DNA of 64,000 nt from NCBI RefSeq assembly GCF_000283155.1, contig NW_004454210.1, forward strand, positions 488,759-552,758, written 5' to 3'. This document shows positions 1 through 11,309 of this stretch, in pieces (within the stretch, counting starts at the first letter, position 1; each line of letters begins with the position of its first letter). Both the position numbers and the translations under genes were made by a program. The stretch comes from Ceratotherium simum simum. Taxonomy: Eukaryota; Chordata; Mammalia; Perissodactyla; Rhinocerotidae. The notes beneath the pieces were generated by a model that was not told the DNA's origin, did no database searches, and saw only the letters and a program-made list of their open reading frames with translations.

Positions 1-357
1 GCAAGTTCATGGATTGAAGTTGATGGTGGAATGTTAGTGGATGACAAAAAGATTATCAAAATAGAGTTGAACAAATATAGTATAAAACTGTATTGTTTAA
101 ACTTCCTTATCATAAATCTCCTGGGGGAGGGGCCAAACCCAGAACAATGAATTGGAATCTCTAGGGGAGGGGTCTGAGCATCTATATTGAATAAATGCCA
201 GGTGATTGTCTACTTAAGCAAGTTTGGTAGAGGTGAATTGAAGTCCAAGTCAGGAAATGAAACTGAGAGTATCTGCTCCCCTGAACTAGATAAACTTTAT
301 TCCAGGGGCTTTGCAACAGAATCCTGGAGAAGAGGAACTTTGTTAGATGTCTGGGGA
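1..357. other. Intronic sequence, no gene recognised
   Basis: This stretch belongs to ALMS1 intron 16 if the gene continues below the window. I see no exon of ALMS1 on the minus strand and no clear repeat family. The short open frames here look fortuitous. Confidence 0.4.
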
Positions 358-369
358 CAGAAAATGTTT

Positions 370-618
370 TTTTTTTTTTTTTTTTGTGAGGAAGATCAGC
401 CCTGAGCTAACATCCAATGCTAATCCTCCTCTTTTTTGCTGAGGAAGATTGGCTCTGGGCTAACATCCGTGCCCATCTTCCTCTACTTTATATGGGATGC
501 CGCCACAGCATGGCTTGACAAGTGGTGCGTCAGTGCACGCCCAGGATCCGAACCGGCGAACCCCAGGCCACTGAAGCTGAGCGTGCGCATTTAACTGCTG
601 CACCACTGGGCCAGCCCC
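370..618 (-). mobile_element. ERE-type SINE, antisense
   Basis: It reads poly-T, then gtgaggaagatcagccctg, and ends at ccactgggccagcccc. This is the reverse complement of the equid tRNA-derived SINE, with the B-box counterpart ggatccgaacc inside. Both flanks carry cagaaaatgtttt (about 358-370 and 619-631), a clear target-site duplication. Confidence 0.95.
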
Positions 619-631
619 CAGAAAATGTTTT

Positions 632-1009
632 AATTTTCAAAATTAAGCATTGCAAACTGGTGGGTTTAACGCTGATGACCTGTAAAATTCTAGAATGGAT
701 CAGCAATCTGATAGTTTGCAAGCATTTGGAAGTCAAAGACAAGATTAGCAAATTTCAGCCAGGGCTCAGTAAGGCAGACAGAATAAGCCCTGCCAGGGTA
801 GCCTTGTTTTTCCTAGTACATATGGCACTAACTGGCAGAGCAAAAAAATGTGTAGAGTACAACTAGATGTGAGTGACAAAACTTCTCATGACATCTTTGA
901 GGGCAAGATGGAGTTACATGGGTTGAATGATAATATAAGTTGCTAGAACCATAACTAGTTGAACCACTCTTACCCAAATATTGTTATCAACACAGAGAGA
1001 GGCCTTTAT
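632..1009. other. Intronic sequence, nothing recognised
   Basis: No coding exon, RNA gene or recognisable repeat was seen in this stretch. Confidence 0.4.
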
Positions 1010-1095
1010 GAGTGGTATATCTTACATTTGACAACAAATATTTACCAAGCACCTACTATGTGCTGGTCACTTGGTTTGCTCTGGCTATTCCTTCT
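1010..1095 (-). mobile_element. L2 LINE 3' end fragment
   Basis: The segment around aagcacctactatgtgctgg is the reverse complement of the L2 3' terminus. Short and diverged. Confidence 0.5.
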
Positions 1096-1279
1096 TGACA
1101 TTTTATATATCAATGTCTCAGAGATATGAAAAGCAGATTTCCCATACGATACACATCTGAGAGGGCCTAAATGGCTGTCAGAATCCCAAGTAATAACAGG
1201 AATGACGGGCTAAATCAAACAAGGGGTAATTGTAAAGCCCTATACATTAGGCTGAAGGAATGGCAGCAACTTTGTAGCA

Positions 1280-1395
1280 GGAGAAAAAGTTCTGGATCTG
1301 GAGTCATCTAAGCCAGTCTCAGATCTTCTCTTTAGTGACTATCTCTACTTGAGCAAGCCATAATCTCTCTGTGCCAGGTCCCCCATCTAGAAAAG
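1280..1395 (+). mobile_element. MIR SINE fragment
   Basis: The order ttctggatctggagtca, then cttgagcaagccataatct and ctgtgccag follows the MIR core. Old and gapped. Confidence 0.5.
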
Positions 1396-1734
1396 GGCAC
1401 AGTTGCATTTCTGAAATTACAGAAGTGTTATAAAAAAACAAATGATTTACATTGTAAATTGTAAAAAACTAATATAAAACTATCAGACTATTATGATGTT
1501 AAAAAACCCAAAATGTCTAAGTGCAGAAAGGGTGGTGAGAAGATGTGACTGACTGGCCAACATACTACACCTGCAGCTGCTGAGAAAAAAAAAGAGGAGA
1601 AAGTACTTTAGGTACTGAAACAGATTTGCAAGATAGATTATTAAGTACAAAAAGCAAAGTATGCTGCCATTTTTGTGAAAAAGGGTAGAAAACATGCAGG
1701 TATTTGCTTTTTTATGTATCAAATACCTGTGAAA

Positions 1735-2915
1735 GAAAAGAACCCAGATTGCAAAGGAAGAAGTAAAACTGTTTTTATTTGCAGATGACATGATCCTGTC
1801 TGAGAAAATGCTAAGGAATCTATAAAGAAGTACTAGCACTAGTAAATAAGTTTAGCCAGATTGCAGAATATAAGATCAATAGGATAAAAAATCAATTGTG
1901 TTTCTATTCTAGCAATGAGCAATCTGAAAATAAAATTAAGGGGACAATTCTATTCACGATAGCATCAAAAAGAATGAAATATTTAGGAATAAATCTAACA
2001 ACAAAAGTGCAAGGCTTGCACACTGAAAACGATAAAACATTGGAGGGAAAAATTAAAGATTTAAATAAACAGTGAGACATTCCACGTATGTAATTTAAAA
2101 ATGGGCAAAAGATTTGAATAGACATTTCACCAAAGAAGACCGAGTGGCCCAATAAGCACATGAAAATATGTTCAACATGAGTCATTAGTGAAATGCAAAT
2201 TAAAATCACAAGGAGACACCACTTCACATCCACTGGGATGACTATAATAAAAAAGATGAACAATACTAAGTGTTGACAAGGAAGCAGAGAAACTAGCACC
2301 TTTACATATTGCTGGTGGGACTGTAAAATGGTACAGCCACTTTGGAAAACACTGGCATTTTCTTAAAAATTAAACATAAAACTTATCATATAACCCAGCA
2401 ATTCCACTCCCAGGTATATACCCTAAAGAAAACACATGGCCACACAAAAACTTTTACACAAATGTTCATAGCAGCATTATTCATATTATCCAAAAAATGA
2501 AACAATCCAAATGTCCAACAACTGGTAATTGGATAAACAAAATGTGCTGTTATCCATACAACGGAATACTAATCAGCAAGAAAAAGGAACTACGATGCAT
2601 ACTACAGCGTGGATGAACCTTGAAAACATCATGCTAAGCAAAAGAAGCCAGATGCAAAAGACTACATATTATGATGCTATTACATGAAATGTCCAGAAAA
2701 GGCAGAAGGCAGATTAGTGGTTGTCTGGGGCTGAGAATGCAGATTGATTGCAAACAGGTACAAGGGCCCTTTTTGGAGTGACCAATGTTCTAAAATGGAT
2801 TGTGGTGATGTTTGCACAACTCTATAAATTTATTAAAAATAATTGAATTGCACACTTAAAATGGATGAATTTTATGGTATGTAAATTATACTTCAATAAA
2901 GCTGTTTTAAAAAAT
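1735..2915 (+). mobile_element. Old LINE-1 fragment with internal deletion
   Basis: Starts in the reverse transcriptase region (tatttgcagatgacatgatc at about 1779) and jumps at about 2085 directly to the later L1 segment aaaaatgggcaaaagatttg. It then continues to a normal 3' end, cttcaataaagctgtttt. Several hundred bases of the 3' half of ORF2 are therefore missing. Many stops; not functional. Confidence 0.85.
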
Positions 2916-3266
2916 CTCTGTAAAGATATGCAAAACTAGTAACATTGAGTAACTCTGGTAAAGAGAGCTGGGTGCCTGGGGAACAGGAGTGAGAAGGACA
3001 CTCCTTATCAAATTCTCTTTTATACATTTTAAATTTTGTACCATGTGATTGTATTACCAGTTTAAGAAGTGAGAATAAACAAAACACAAACTTACAGGGA
3101 AGAGTGTGGCAATAAAAGTGTAATGGCTCTGGTGAGTTCAGTAGGAGTAAAACATACGTTAGGCCATAGAAACATTCTAGCCACAGAAAGGAAGTGATAG
3201 ATCTGCTCCGTCAATGTGCTCTCATCACCTGAGGCACAACAGGCTTAGTTCAAAAGCACATGTTTA
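2916..3266. other. Intronic sequence, nothing recognised
   Basis: Lies between an old L1 3' end and an ERE. No exon or clear repeat seen. Confidence 0.4.
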
Positions 3267-3571
3267 GGGCCGGCCCCGTGGCTTAGCGGTTAAATGCACG
3301 TGCTCCGCTACTGGCGGCCCGGGTTCGGATCCCGGGCGCGCACCGAGGCACCGCTTTTCCGGCCATGCTGAGGCCACGTCCCACATACAGCAACTAGAAG
3401 GATGTGCAACTATGACATACAACTATCTACTGGGGCTTTGGCGGAAAAAAAAAAAAAGGAGCAGGATTGGCAATACATGTTAGCTCAGAACCGGTCTTCT
3501 TCAGCAAAAAGAGGAGGATTAGCATGGATGTTAGCTCAGGGCTGATCTTCCTCACAAAAATAAAATAAAAA
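3267..3571 (+). mobile_element. ERE-type SINE, long form, sense
   Basis: Begins gggccggccccgtggcttag with a B-box-like ggttcggatcc, carries the second half that repeats gttagctcag, and ends cttcctcac plus an A-rich tail. acatgttta flanks both ends. Confidence 0.95.
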
Positions 3572-3749
3572 AGGACATGTTTAAAAATAGGATATTGACA
3601 AACTTAGACCCAGGAAACTGCCAACTTAGGAAAGGGGAGTAGAAAGCATGACCCAGGAAGAATGGTTCAGAGAGTGAAGACCTGAGAGAAGAAAACACTT
3701 TAGGGAAGGAAGTGGGGACCTGAAAGATAGAAGAGTAGGCCTATTTTCT

Positions 3750-3955
3750 GTGCCTTCAGGGAGCAGAACTGGGAACAGAGCCAGGAAATCCAATGCAGGC
3801 AGATTTTGGATCTTTGTAAGTTAAAACCTCTGATAATGGGGGGCTTAGACAAATGAAACGAGCTGCGCATGAGCAGCAGCAAGTGGTGGAGCTGTTGAAG
3901 CAAAGGCTGGAGTGCCTTGTGGCACAGATGCAGCAGAAGTGTTGACGGTCTCTTC
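3750..3955 (+). other. Coding-like fragment of unknown origin
   Basis: A pyrimidine stretch ending gtgccttcag precedes a frame reading EQNWEQSQEIQCRQILDL, followed by gtaagt. About 45 bases later, cttag precedes a second frame reading RQMKRAAHEQQQVVELLKQR and continuing to QMQQKC and a stop at about 3945. The glutamine/leucine pattern suggests a coiled coil. I cannot match it to a known protein. It may be a decayed gene piece, a retrocopy or chance. Confidence 0.2.
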
Positions 3956-4194
3956 CAAGCCTGAGTCTGCCGACCTCCTGCACTTCCAAAGTACACAACC
4001 AGTCACGCTATGCACCACTAAATGTGAAAAAACACACGTTTAACATCTGACTAAATCAGGAGCTTCGGTGTGTGTGTTACTGTTTCTAGTTCAAATCTTT
4101 TCTGATTAATTTCTGCCTACAAAAAGGTAAACATTTAAAAATAGAAAACAGTCTAAAAATAAATTCCCTCTCAACAAAATATATTTAGTTAGCC

Positions 4195-4912
4195 CTTCTA
4201 GGAGGGTGAAAATCAAAAGGACAGATAAAAACGAGTGTTTTCAAGGATGTGGAAAAACTGGAATCCTCATACATTGCTGGTGGGAATGCAAAATGGTGAC
4301 AATATTTTGGATACCAGTCTGGTAGTTCCTCAGATGGCTAAATGTAGTGTTACCATATGGTCCAGCATATATCCACTCCTAGGCATATGCCCAAAACAAA
4401 TAAAAATATATGTCTACACAAAAACTTGTACAGGAATGTTCACAGCAGCTTTGTTAATAACAGCCAAAAAGCGGAAGAAATCCAAATGTCCATTAACTGA
4501 TGCACAAATAAAATATGTACATTCATACAATGGAATATTTGGCCATAAAAAGGAATGAATAATGCTACAGTATAGATGAACCTTGAAAACATTATTAAGT
4601 GAAAGAAGTCAGTCACAAAAGATCACATATTGTATGACTCCATTTATATGAAATGTCCAGACTAAGCACATCTATAGAGACAGAAAGTAGATTAGTAATC
4701 ACAGCTGGGGGCTGGGGCAGGGGTGGGAGGTTGGGAAAAATGAAGAGTGACTGCTAATGTGTTCAGGGCGTTTTGGGAGGTGTTGAAAATGCTTTAAAAT
4801 TATATTGGGGTGACGGTTGCACAACTCTGTGAATATACTAAGACCCATTAAACTGTATATTTTAAATAGGCAAATTTTAGGGTATGTGAAAGATCCCAAG
4901 AAAGCTGTAAAA
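4195..4912 (+). mobile_element. Old LINE-1 3' fragment
   Basis: Contains the usual L1 3' phrases, such as cattgctggtgggaatgcaa and caatggaatatttggccata, and ends aagaaagctgtaaaaag. 5' truncated and stop-ridden. Confidence 0.85.
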
Positions 4913-5603
4913 AGTGTTTATTCATGTGTGCAAACTGAAATACATGTAGATTAGGAAGTCTTCTTTGGAGAAAAAAGCTTCCAATGCTCTGTGGTCCTGC
5001 ATCTCCTGTGTTACTGAATCAGGGATACAAGAACAATGGAAGGTGACCAACAGCGTCATTTACATATAACAAAGGAATCATGCAATCATGCCATGTTGAC
5101 TTCCACAGATTCACAATAATTACAATGCACAGGCCTGCACTGTGTCTGACAATTCGTGCTGAGGACCCACCATGGGACAGAACATCATTTTTGATGAACT
5201 CATTTACAGATGCTGCAGGTAAATCACAACAGTCCACTTCCCTTAGTCCATGAGAGAGCTGCAGGCATCTCCTCTAATGATCTCATCATCCCTCAGAGCC
5301 TGGGTGTGGATTGGCCCACCTGGTTCTCTGCAATGGGGCTTACACATCAAGATTTAAGTGACTACGAGTCAGGTGACATTATCTGCTACCATGGTTTAAG
5401 CTTTCTGTCAGAGTCTCAGAAGGAAATACGCGCTGGCTGGCTGCTTCTGTTTTAATTTCTATTATTATGAGAGCAAGCTCACCTGCTCACCTTTTCACAC
5501 CGGGAAAAGAAAGTAAATGCCACCATCCCAGAGATGTTTAAGGCTTTTTATAGTACTTTTTAGTTTAATTAAAATCTAAGTGAGACTCATTCATTCATTT
5601 ATT
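4913..5603. other. Intronic sequence, nothing recognised
   Basis: An open frame of 81 codons at 5210-5455 shows no recognisable motif and no convincing splice sites. I see no repeat. Confidence 0.35.
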
Positions 5604-5826
5604 TTCTTTTTGTGAGGAAGATTAGCCCTGAACTAACATCCATGCCAATCCTCCTCTTTTTGCTAAGGAAGACTGGCCCTGGGCTAACATCTGTACCCAT
5701 CTTCCTCCACTTTATGTGGGACACCAACATAGGATGGCCTGACAAGCGGTGCATCGGTGCACGCCTGGGATCCCAACTCGGGCCGCCAGCAGCAGAGGGC
5801 GCACACTACGCCACTGGGCCGGCCCC
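5604..5826 (-). mobile_element. ERE-type SINE, antisense
   Basis: Runs from tttgtgaggaagattagccc to ccactgggccggcccc. Flanks both carry diverged tcattc/atttatt sequence, a probable target-site duplication. Confidence 0.92.
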
Positions 5827-7209
5827 TCATTCCCATATTTATTCATCAGAGACACCATCAGATAGACCCAGAAAAAATAGGTTTTCCGTTAAAAAACTAC
5901 TTTTTAGGTGGAAATTGAGTTTAGGAAAACAGCCAATATAGGAAAAATACTATGTTTTCTTACATGACCCTTTATGGCTATTCCTCATGTAGGATGATTG
6001 TTATTGCTGATCTCTTGCCAGCTAGGTGCCTACTGGGAGATGCTTTTCTTTCAGAGGAATGAGTTTACGTTAATTCATTTATAACCACTCAAATCTAGGA
6101 CCAGAGGTACACATTGATAAGACAGAGCCAAAACTAGAGATACAGTCTATGGCATCAAAAGACAGTCTTTTCTCGTGAAAAGTTTTTAGATATGTGCAGA
6201 TCAAACTGGCACCTTTAGTTTCAATAATAAAACTTACTAACCAGTAAAGGGTGAAACAATCACAAAGCGTCTGTCCAAAAAATAACATTTTGACATAGAT
6301 CTAATTCCTAGAGACAGGATTAAAGCTTACAAAAGCAGGGACTCAGGTGGTAACCGTCTATTATTCACCTTTAAAAAATCAGAATTGGTCATTTATTTCT
6401 GTAAGAATGCTAGATGATACGAAAAGTCCTCCCTGATAAATTAGAAATGAATTGTGCCTGCATAATAGGTCCTGAGAACATTTCTTTTGGTACATGAATA
6501 AGTAAAGGAGCTGGAAGGATTCTGGATGATGCCAAAATTCCAAGTATGGCCCCGAGACTGCATGGTTAAAATGTAATGGAAGAGTGGTCATTAGAACTGA
6601 GGTCAAAAAACTCTTAACAGGATAGTAAAGTTTCCCAGATAACGGCAGGGCTTGGGGCAGAACGAAAGAAAATGATCCAAGAGCTCAAGTCCTCAATCAA
6701 TATATGGGAAAAACCAGAAGGTTAACAAACGATTATGAAAATCTTGTAGGGGGTTGTAGAGCTAGATGACATGGGTCCCAAAGGATTTTCTATCAGGTTT
6801 GGAAAATTATGGTCTGGAAGTGGCCCTCTCCTTTTTTTCCTTCTCTGCATTCTCTCAAATATCTCTCGTCTTGGCTTTAATACTTGTGAGGATTATGATC
6901 TCCTTTACATGGATGACTCTAAAATCTTTATCCCATAGACTAATGAGGTCAGATGTATCCATGCTTGTTATTTTCACTTGGATGTTCTGATCTCACTTCA
7001 AGTTTAACAAATGAAACTCCATATTTTGGTCAAAATTAGTTTCCTCTTCAAATTTATTTTGATAAGATATTCACATATTATTTCAGTTGTTTTGGGAAGA
7101 AATTTCAAAAGAACTATTAATTACTAAGTCCAATTGATTAAAGTCCAGCTTAACAAAAGAATATTTGATTTTTCTAATAAATTAATTTATGAATATCACT
7201 TTCTTATTT
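5827..7209. other. Intronic sequence, nothing recognised
   Basis: About 1.4 kb without a recognisable gene or repeat on either strand. One of the longest repeat-poor stretches in the window. Confidence 0.35.
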
Positions 7210-7735
7210 AAAAACCTCTAACATTAGCTAAATATTTGGAAATAAAATTATACCTACACAAACAAAATAAATTCCATGTGGATTAGGATTTAAAGGCATT
7301 GCCTCCTACCCTAAAACAAGTATTAAAAGAAAAACAGGAGAATTTTTTTTATAATCTTGAGGTTGGGAAGATCTTTCTTAACGTGGAACAAAGAAATAAA
7401 GAAGTTGAGTACATAACAATACTATTATAATATTAATATAATATAATTAATGCTTAAGAATTAATAGGAAAAAATCTTCAGAGAAAAATGGACAAAGGAT
7501 ATAAAAAGGTAATTCTCAAAATAAGAAACGTCAATAGCAATCCCTGAAACCTAATATTAAAAAAATGCAATTTAAAGCAATGAGTTTTTCCACAGATCAG
7601 ATTAGCAAATATTAAAAAGACTGATACTACCCACAGTTGGCAAAGGAATGAAGAAACACATACTCTCATACTTTTTGGTGGGAACATATAGTTGTGTACC
7701 AAAGTTCTGGAGGGCACATAGTTAGGGGTGGGGGC
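7210..7735 (+). mobile_element. Old LINE-1 fragment, sense
   Basis: Diverged L1 3' region recognisable by ccacagttggcaaaggaatg and the later tttttggtgggaacatatag. No intact frame. Confidence 0.6.
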
Positions 7736-7744
7736 TTGTTGATT

Positions 7745-8660
7745 ATTAAGTCTTTCAACTTCTGTTGTTAGTGACCTACTCAGGATTTAAAACTTCTTGG
7801 TCAATTTTCTTAGTTTATATTTTCCTAAAAAATCATCCAATTTAGATTTTAACATATATCAGCCTAATGTTGCACACCTTTTTCAAGAAAATCACCTCTT
7901 TGTGGTTATACCTTTCCATATGATTAATGTTGATATTCTTTTTCCCATGGTCAGAAAAATCAGAGATTTTGTCTATTTTTTTTTAAAGAATCAGATCTTG
8001 GTTATATTGATCAATTTGGAGGACTGATTTAATAATTTATATATTTTACATTTTATTAATTACTTCTTGCTTTTTTTGCTTAGTCTTTTTCCAGATTAGA
8101 ATGCTTATTTCAATTATTTCCTAATTGAGTTTGTTCAATTAAAATATCATTTAATTTAAGGCTATATGTTTTCCTCTAACTATAAATTTAGTCACATTCC
8201 ATAAGTTTTGGATGTGTGCTTTTACTGGTTTTAATGAAAAAAAGTCTATAATTTCAATTTTTACTTCTTCTATAACTCAAAAGTTCAGAATGATGTTTTA
8301 AAATTTTTATCTATTAAATGAAAAAAATTATAGTTGTTAAATTCCAACTTTACTGTATTGTGGTTAGAGAATATGAGTTTTGTTATAAATCTCTGACTTT
8401 TGGGGTTTATCAACATTTTGCCTAACTGTACAATTAATTTTTGTATATAGTCCATGAGCATTTGGAATAGGAATGCTGTGGATGCTGTGTTTGGGGAATA
8501 AAGTTTTACATAGATATTTTAAATCAAGCTTGTTAATATTGCTATTAAAATCTTCCATATCTTTTCTTATCTGTTATATGTCGAAATCTGAGAAAAGCAA
8601 TTAGAGCATCCCACTCTTGTACTTTTGTCACATTCTGTATTACAATTACGTCTGCTTGAA
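7745..8660 (-). mobile_element. Old LINE-1 fragment, antisense
   Basis: Matches in order the reverse complement of the 5' half of old L1 ORF2 and nearby sequence (for example tattgtggttagagaatatg). AT-rich and broken. Confidence 0.55.
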
Positions 8661-8824
8661 TGAACAAATAAATGCACTCTGGCTGAAAGCACAAGTGTAA
8701 TTTTGGAAGTTTCTAAAAGATTCTCTTTCCTCCCCTGGAAATTACAGAATGGGGATAGGGTAAATTCTCAAGATAAGTACCATTTAATTAAAAAAAAAAA
8801 AACAACAAAAAAAACCCCCCATGT

Positions 8825-9437
8825 TCCCATGGTATAGAAACTTGTATTTTGAATCTTCCATCAAAACTAGAAAATACTGGCAGAAAGGTGGAAATATAGG
8901 AATTTTCATGCGTTGCAGGTAGGAATATAGACTGGAAAGCAATTTGGTATTAATGTAGGAAATTAAATATACATATAGCTTATGATCCAAGAATTCTACT
9001 TCTGGGTATATATGCCAAAGATAGTCTCACACAGGTCCAGAGGGGATATGGACAAGGACATGCATTCCCAATGTTTTGTGGTGCTGGGAGTCGACAGCAA
9101 CCTGGGTGTCCATAACAGGGAAAGTGCACAGGTAAACTGGTAGATGCACTCAATGGAGTAACATGCAATGATTAGAAACCTATATTAGATGTACATATAG
9201 CAAAGTAGATGGATCTTAAAAATACAATGCTTAGTGAACATAAGAAAAATAATGATACACATTTTACATGAATTGAAAACATATGCACACATAGAGAATA
9301 CACATTTTGTATGAACTTTTGTAAGCCAAAAGATATGTACATAACAAGATCAGTTGCCTTTGGGAGGATGAGAATGAGGATGAGATATGGGGATAACACT
9401 TTAAAAAGATGAGATATGGGGATAACACTTTAAAAAG
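8825..9437 (+). mobile_element. Old LINE-1 3' fragment, sense
   Basis: Phrases such as ccaagaattctacttctggg and caacctgggtgtccataaca follow the L1 3' order. It ends in a 29-bp tandem duplication next to the following SINE. Confidence 0.6.
9379..9436 (+). repeat. 29-bp perfect tandem duplication
   Basis: The unit starting gatgagatatggggataaca and ending ctttaaaaa occurs twice without a mismatch (9379-9407 and 9408-9436), just before the ERE target site. Confidence 0.95.
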
Positions 9438-9445
9438 AGAGGCCA

Positions 9446-9692
9446 GGGGCCAGCCTGGTGGCACAGGTGGTTGAGTGCGTGTGCTCCGCTGCGGCGGCCC
9501 GGGGTTCGCCGGTTCCGATCCCGGGTGCGCACCGACGCACTGCTCGTCAAGCCATGCTGTGGCAGTGTCCCATATAAAGTGGAAGAAGATGGGCATGGAT
9601 GTTAGCCCAGGGCCAGTCTTCCTCAGCAAAAAAGAGGAGGATTGGCAGATGTTAGCTCAGGGCCTGTCTTCCTCACCAAAAAAAAAAAAAAA
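9446..9692 (+). mobile_element. ERE-type SINE, sense
   Basis: Begins gggccagcctggtggcacag and ends cttcctcacc plus poly-A. Flanked by aaagagaggcca (about 9434-9445 and 9693-9704). Confidence 0.95.
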
Positions 9693-9704
9693 AAAGAGAG
9701 GCCA

Positions 9705-10149
9705 TGAATCTAGGCACTTGAAGCTAAAAGGAAATTTTATTTTATCTTGGCATAGAAAGTGTGTATAATACTTCTCTAATCCTGTTCTTTCACTCTGCTT
9801 CTAGAAGGATTTATTATGACTAGATTGGAGATTCAAACAGGCATTTTAAGCAGAAACTAGAACACAATGAAAAGTTGAGAATTCTCCTTTCCAGCTCATA
9901 ACTAACGTTTTGTGTTTGTTTGATCAGTCTGGTTTACCTCACATTTTTATTAATGTCAAACAAAAACAACATTTATGCTTTCTTATTAGAAAATACATGT
10001 TTTGTAAAAAAATATTAAAACACAGAAAATTATAAAGGAAAATTTATAATCCCATAATTTTAAGATAATCTGTTAATATTTAGTTTTGTTCCAGTCATAT
10101 ATATATATATGTAAAAAATATAGCTTTATATCTTGTTTTTTTTATCTTT
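9705..10149. other. AT-rich intronic sequence
   Basis: No gene recognised. A short (AT)n tract lies at about 10097-10110. Confidence 0.4.
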
Positions 10150-11300
10150 TATAGTATATTCTCTGAATATACTAAAAACCATTGGATTGTATACTTAAAA
10201 GAGTGAATTGTATGGTAAATGAATTTTATTTCAATAAAAAACAACGATAGAGATTGACCAACACTGAGACATACCCTGGGAAAGTAAGTAAACTTAAATT
10301 TAAAAAAAATTGACAAGAATCCAGGAATAAAAAAACAGAACCCCATAGAGAAAAAAATATTAGAATTGCCTGTGACACAGAAATATCAAATGCTTTTGCC
10401 CACAAGAGGGAAGCAAAATTGACCGAGTTTTGAATTAAGGATTATTATCCCAAAGTTTTATATCCATCCAAGTTGTTGTTCTTATATAAAGGTAATACAA
10501 AGATAGTCTCAAATTTGTAAAAACTGAAGAGATGCTCACTCCTGAACAACTGTTTAAAAATCTAGCCAAACAACAGAATTATTTAAATTAACAAACTCAT
10601 AATTGTTATATGAAAAGACTAATGGTAAATATTGACCCTTTATTTAAAAACATAACTAATATAGGGGCCGGCCCGGTGGCACAGCGGTTAAGTGCGCGCA
10701 CTCTGCTGCTGGTGGCCCAGGTTCAGATCCCGGGCGCGCACCGAGGCACCACTTGTCAGGTCATGCTGTGGTGGGGTCCCATATAAAGTGGAGGAAGATG
10801 GGCACAGATGTTAGCCCAGGGCCAGTCTTCCTCAGCAAAAAGAGGAGGATTGGCATGGATGTTAGCTCAGGGCTGTTCTTCCTCACAAAAAAAAAAAAAA
10901 AATTACTAATATAAAATGGTGACTTTGCTTATAATACGGAAGTAAGTGTTATAGTCTTGAAAATAAAACTAGTCAATGCAGTAGTAATACTACCATAATG
11001 ACCTGAGACAAAATTGACAAAATATAACAAATATCGGTAGGTTGGGGGAACTATGTGTGTGGGTGGGTAGGTGGGACAAAGTAGGACAAATGCAACCAGT
11101 TTCTTAATTTTTCATATGATGGACTCAATAGATCTTGTTTTATATCTGATGGTGACAGATTGAAAAAGTGGTTTAAGCATATTAGTTAATTAGATTACAC
11201 TTTGATTAATTATATTTCTAAGTTATCAGAAAAACAACTCAAGGAAAATCATATAGCAATGAACAAAAAGATCGGAAACAGTAAAAAATCACTAAAAATG
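10150..11300 (+). mobile_element. Old LINE-1/HAL1-like fragments, sense
   Basis: An L1 3' tail at about 10150-10250 (aaccattggattgtatactt, then tttcaataaaaa) is followed by sequence resembling the ORF1-side of old L1 or HAL1 elements (about 10250-10663 and 10903-11300). It is split by an ERE at 10664. Subfamily not certain. Confidence 0.5.
10664..10902 (+). mobile_element. ERE-type SINE, sense
   Basis: Begins ggggccggcccggtggcaca with ggttcagatcc as B-box, and ends cttcctcac plus poly-A. actaatata flanks both sides. Confidence 0.95.
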
Positions 11301-11309
11301 ATAAGAAAC

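Noticed and set aside
5210..5455. Small gene on the plus strand
   Set aside because: An 81-codon frame without recognised motif, splice context or repeat identity; this length is common by chance in 64 kb.
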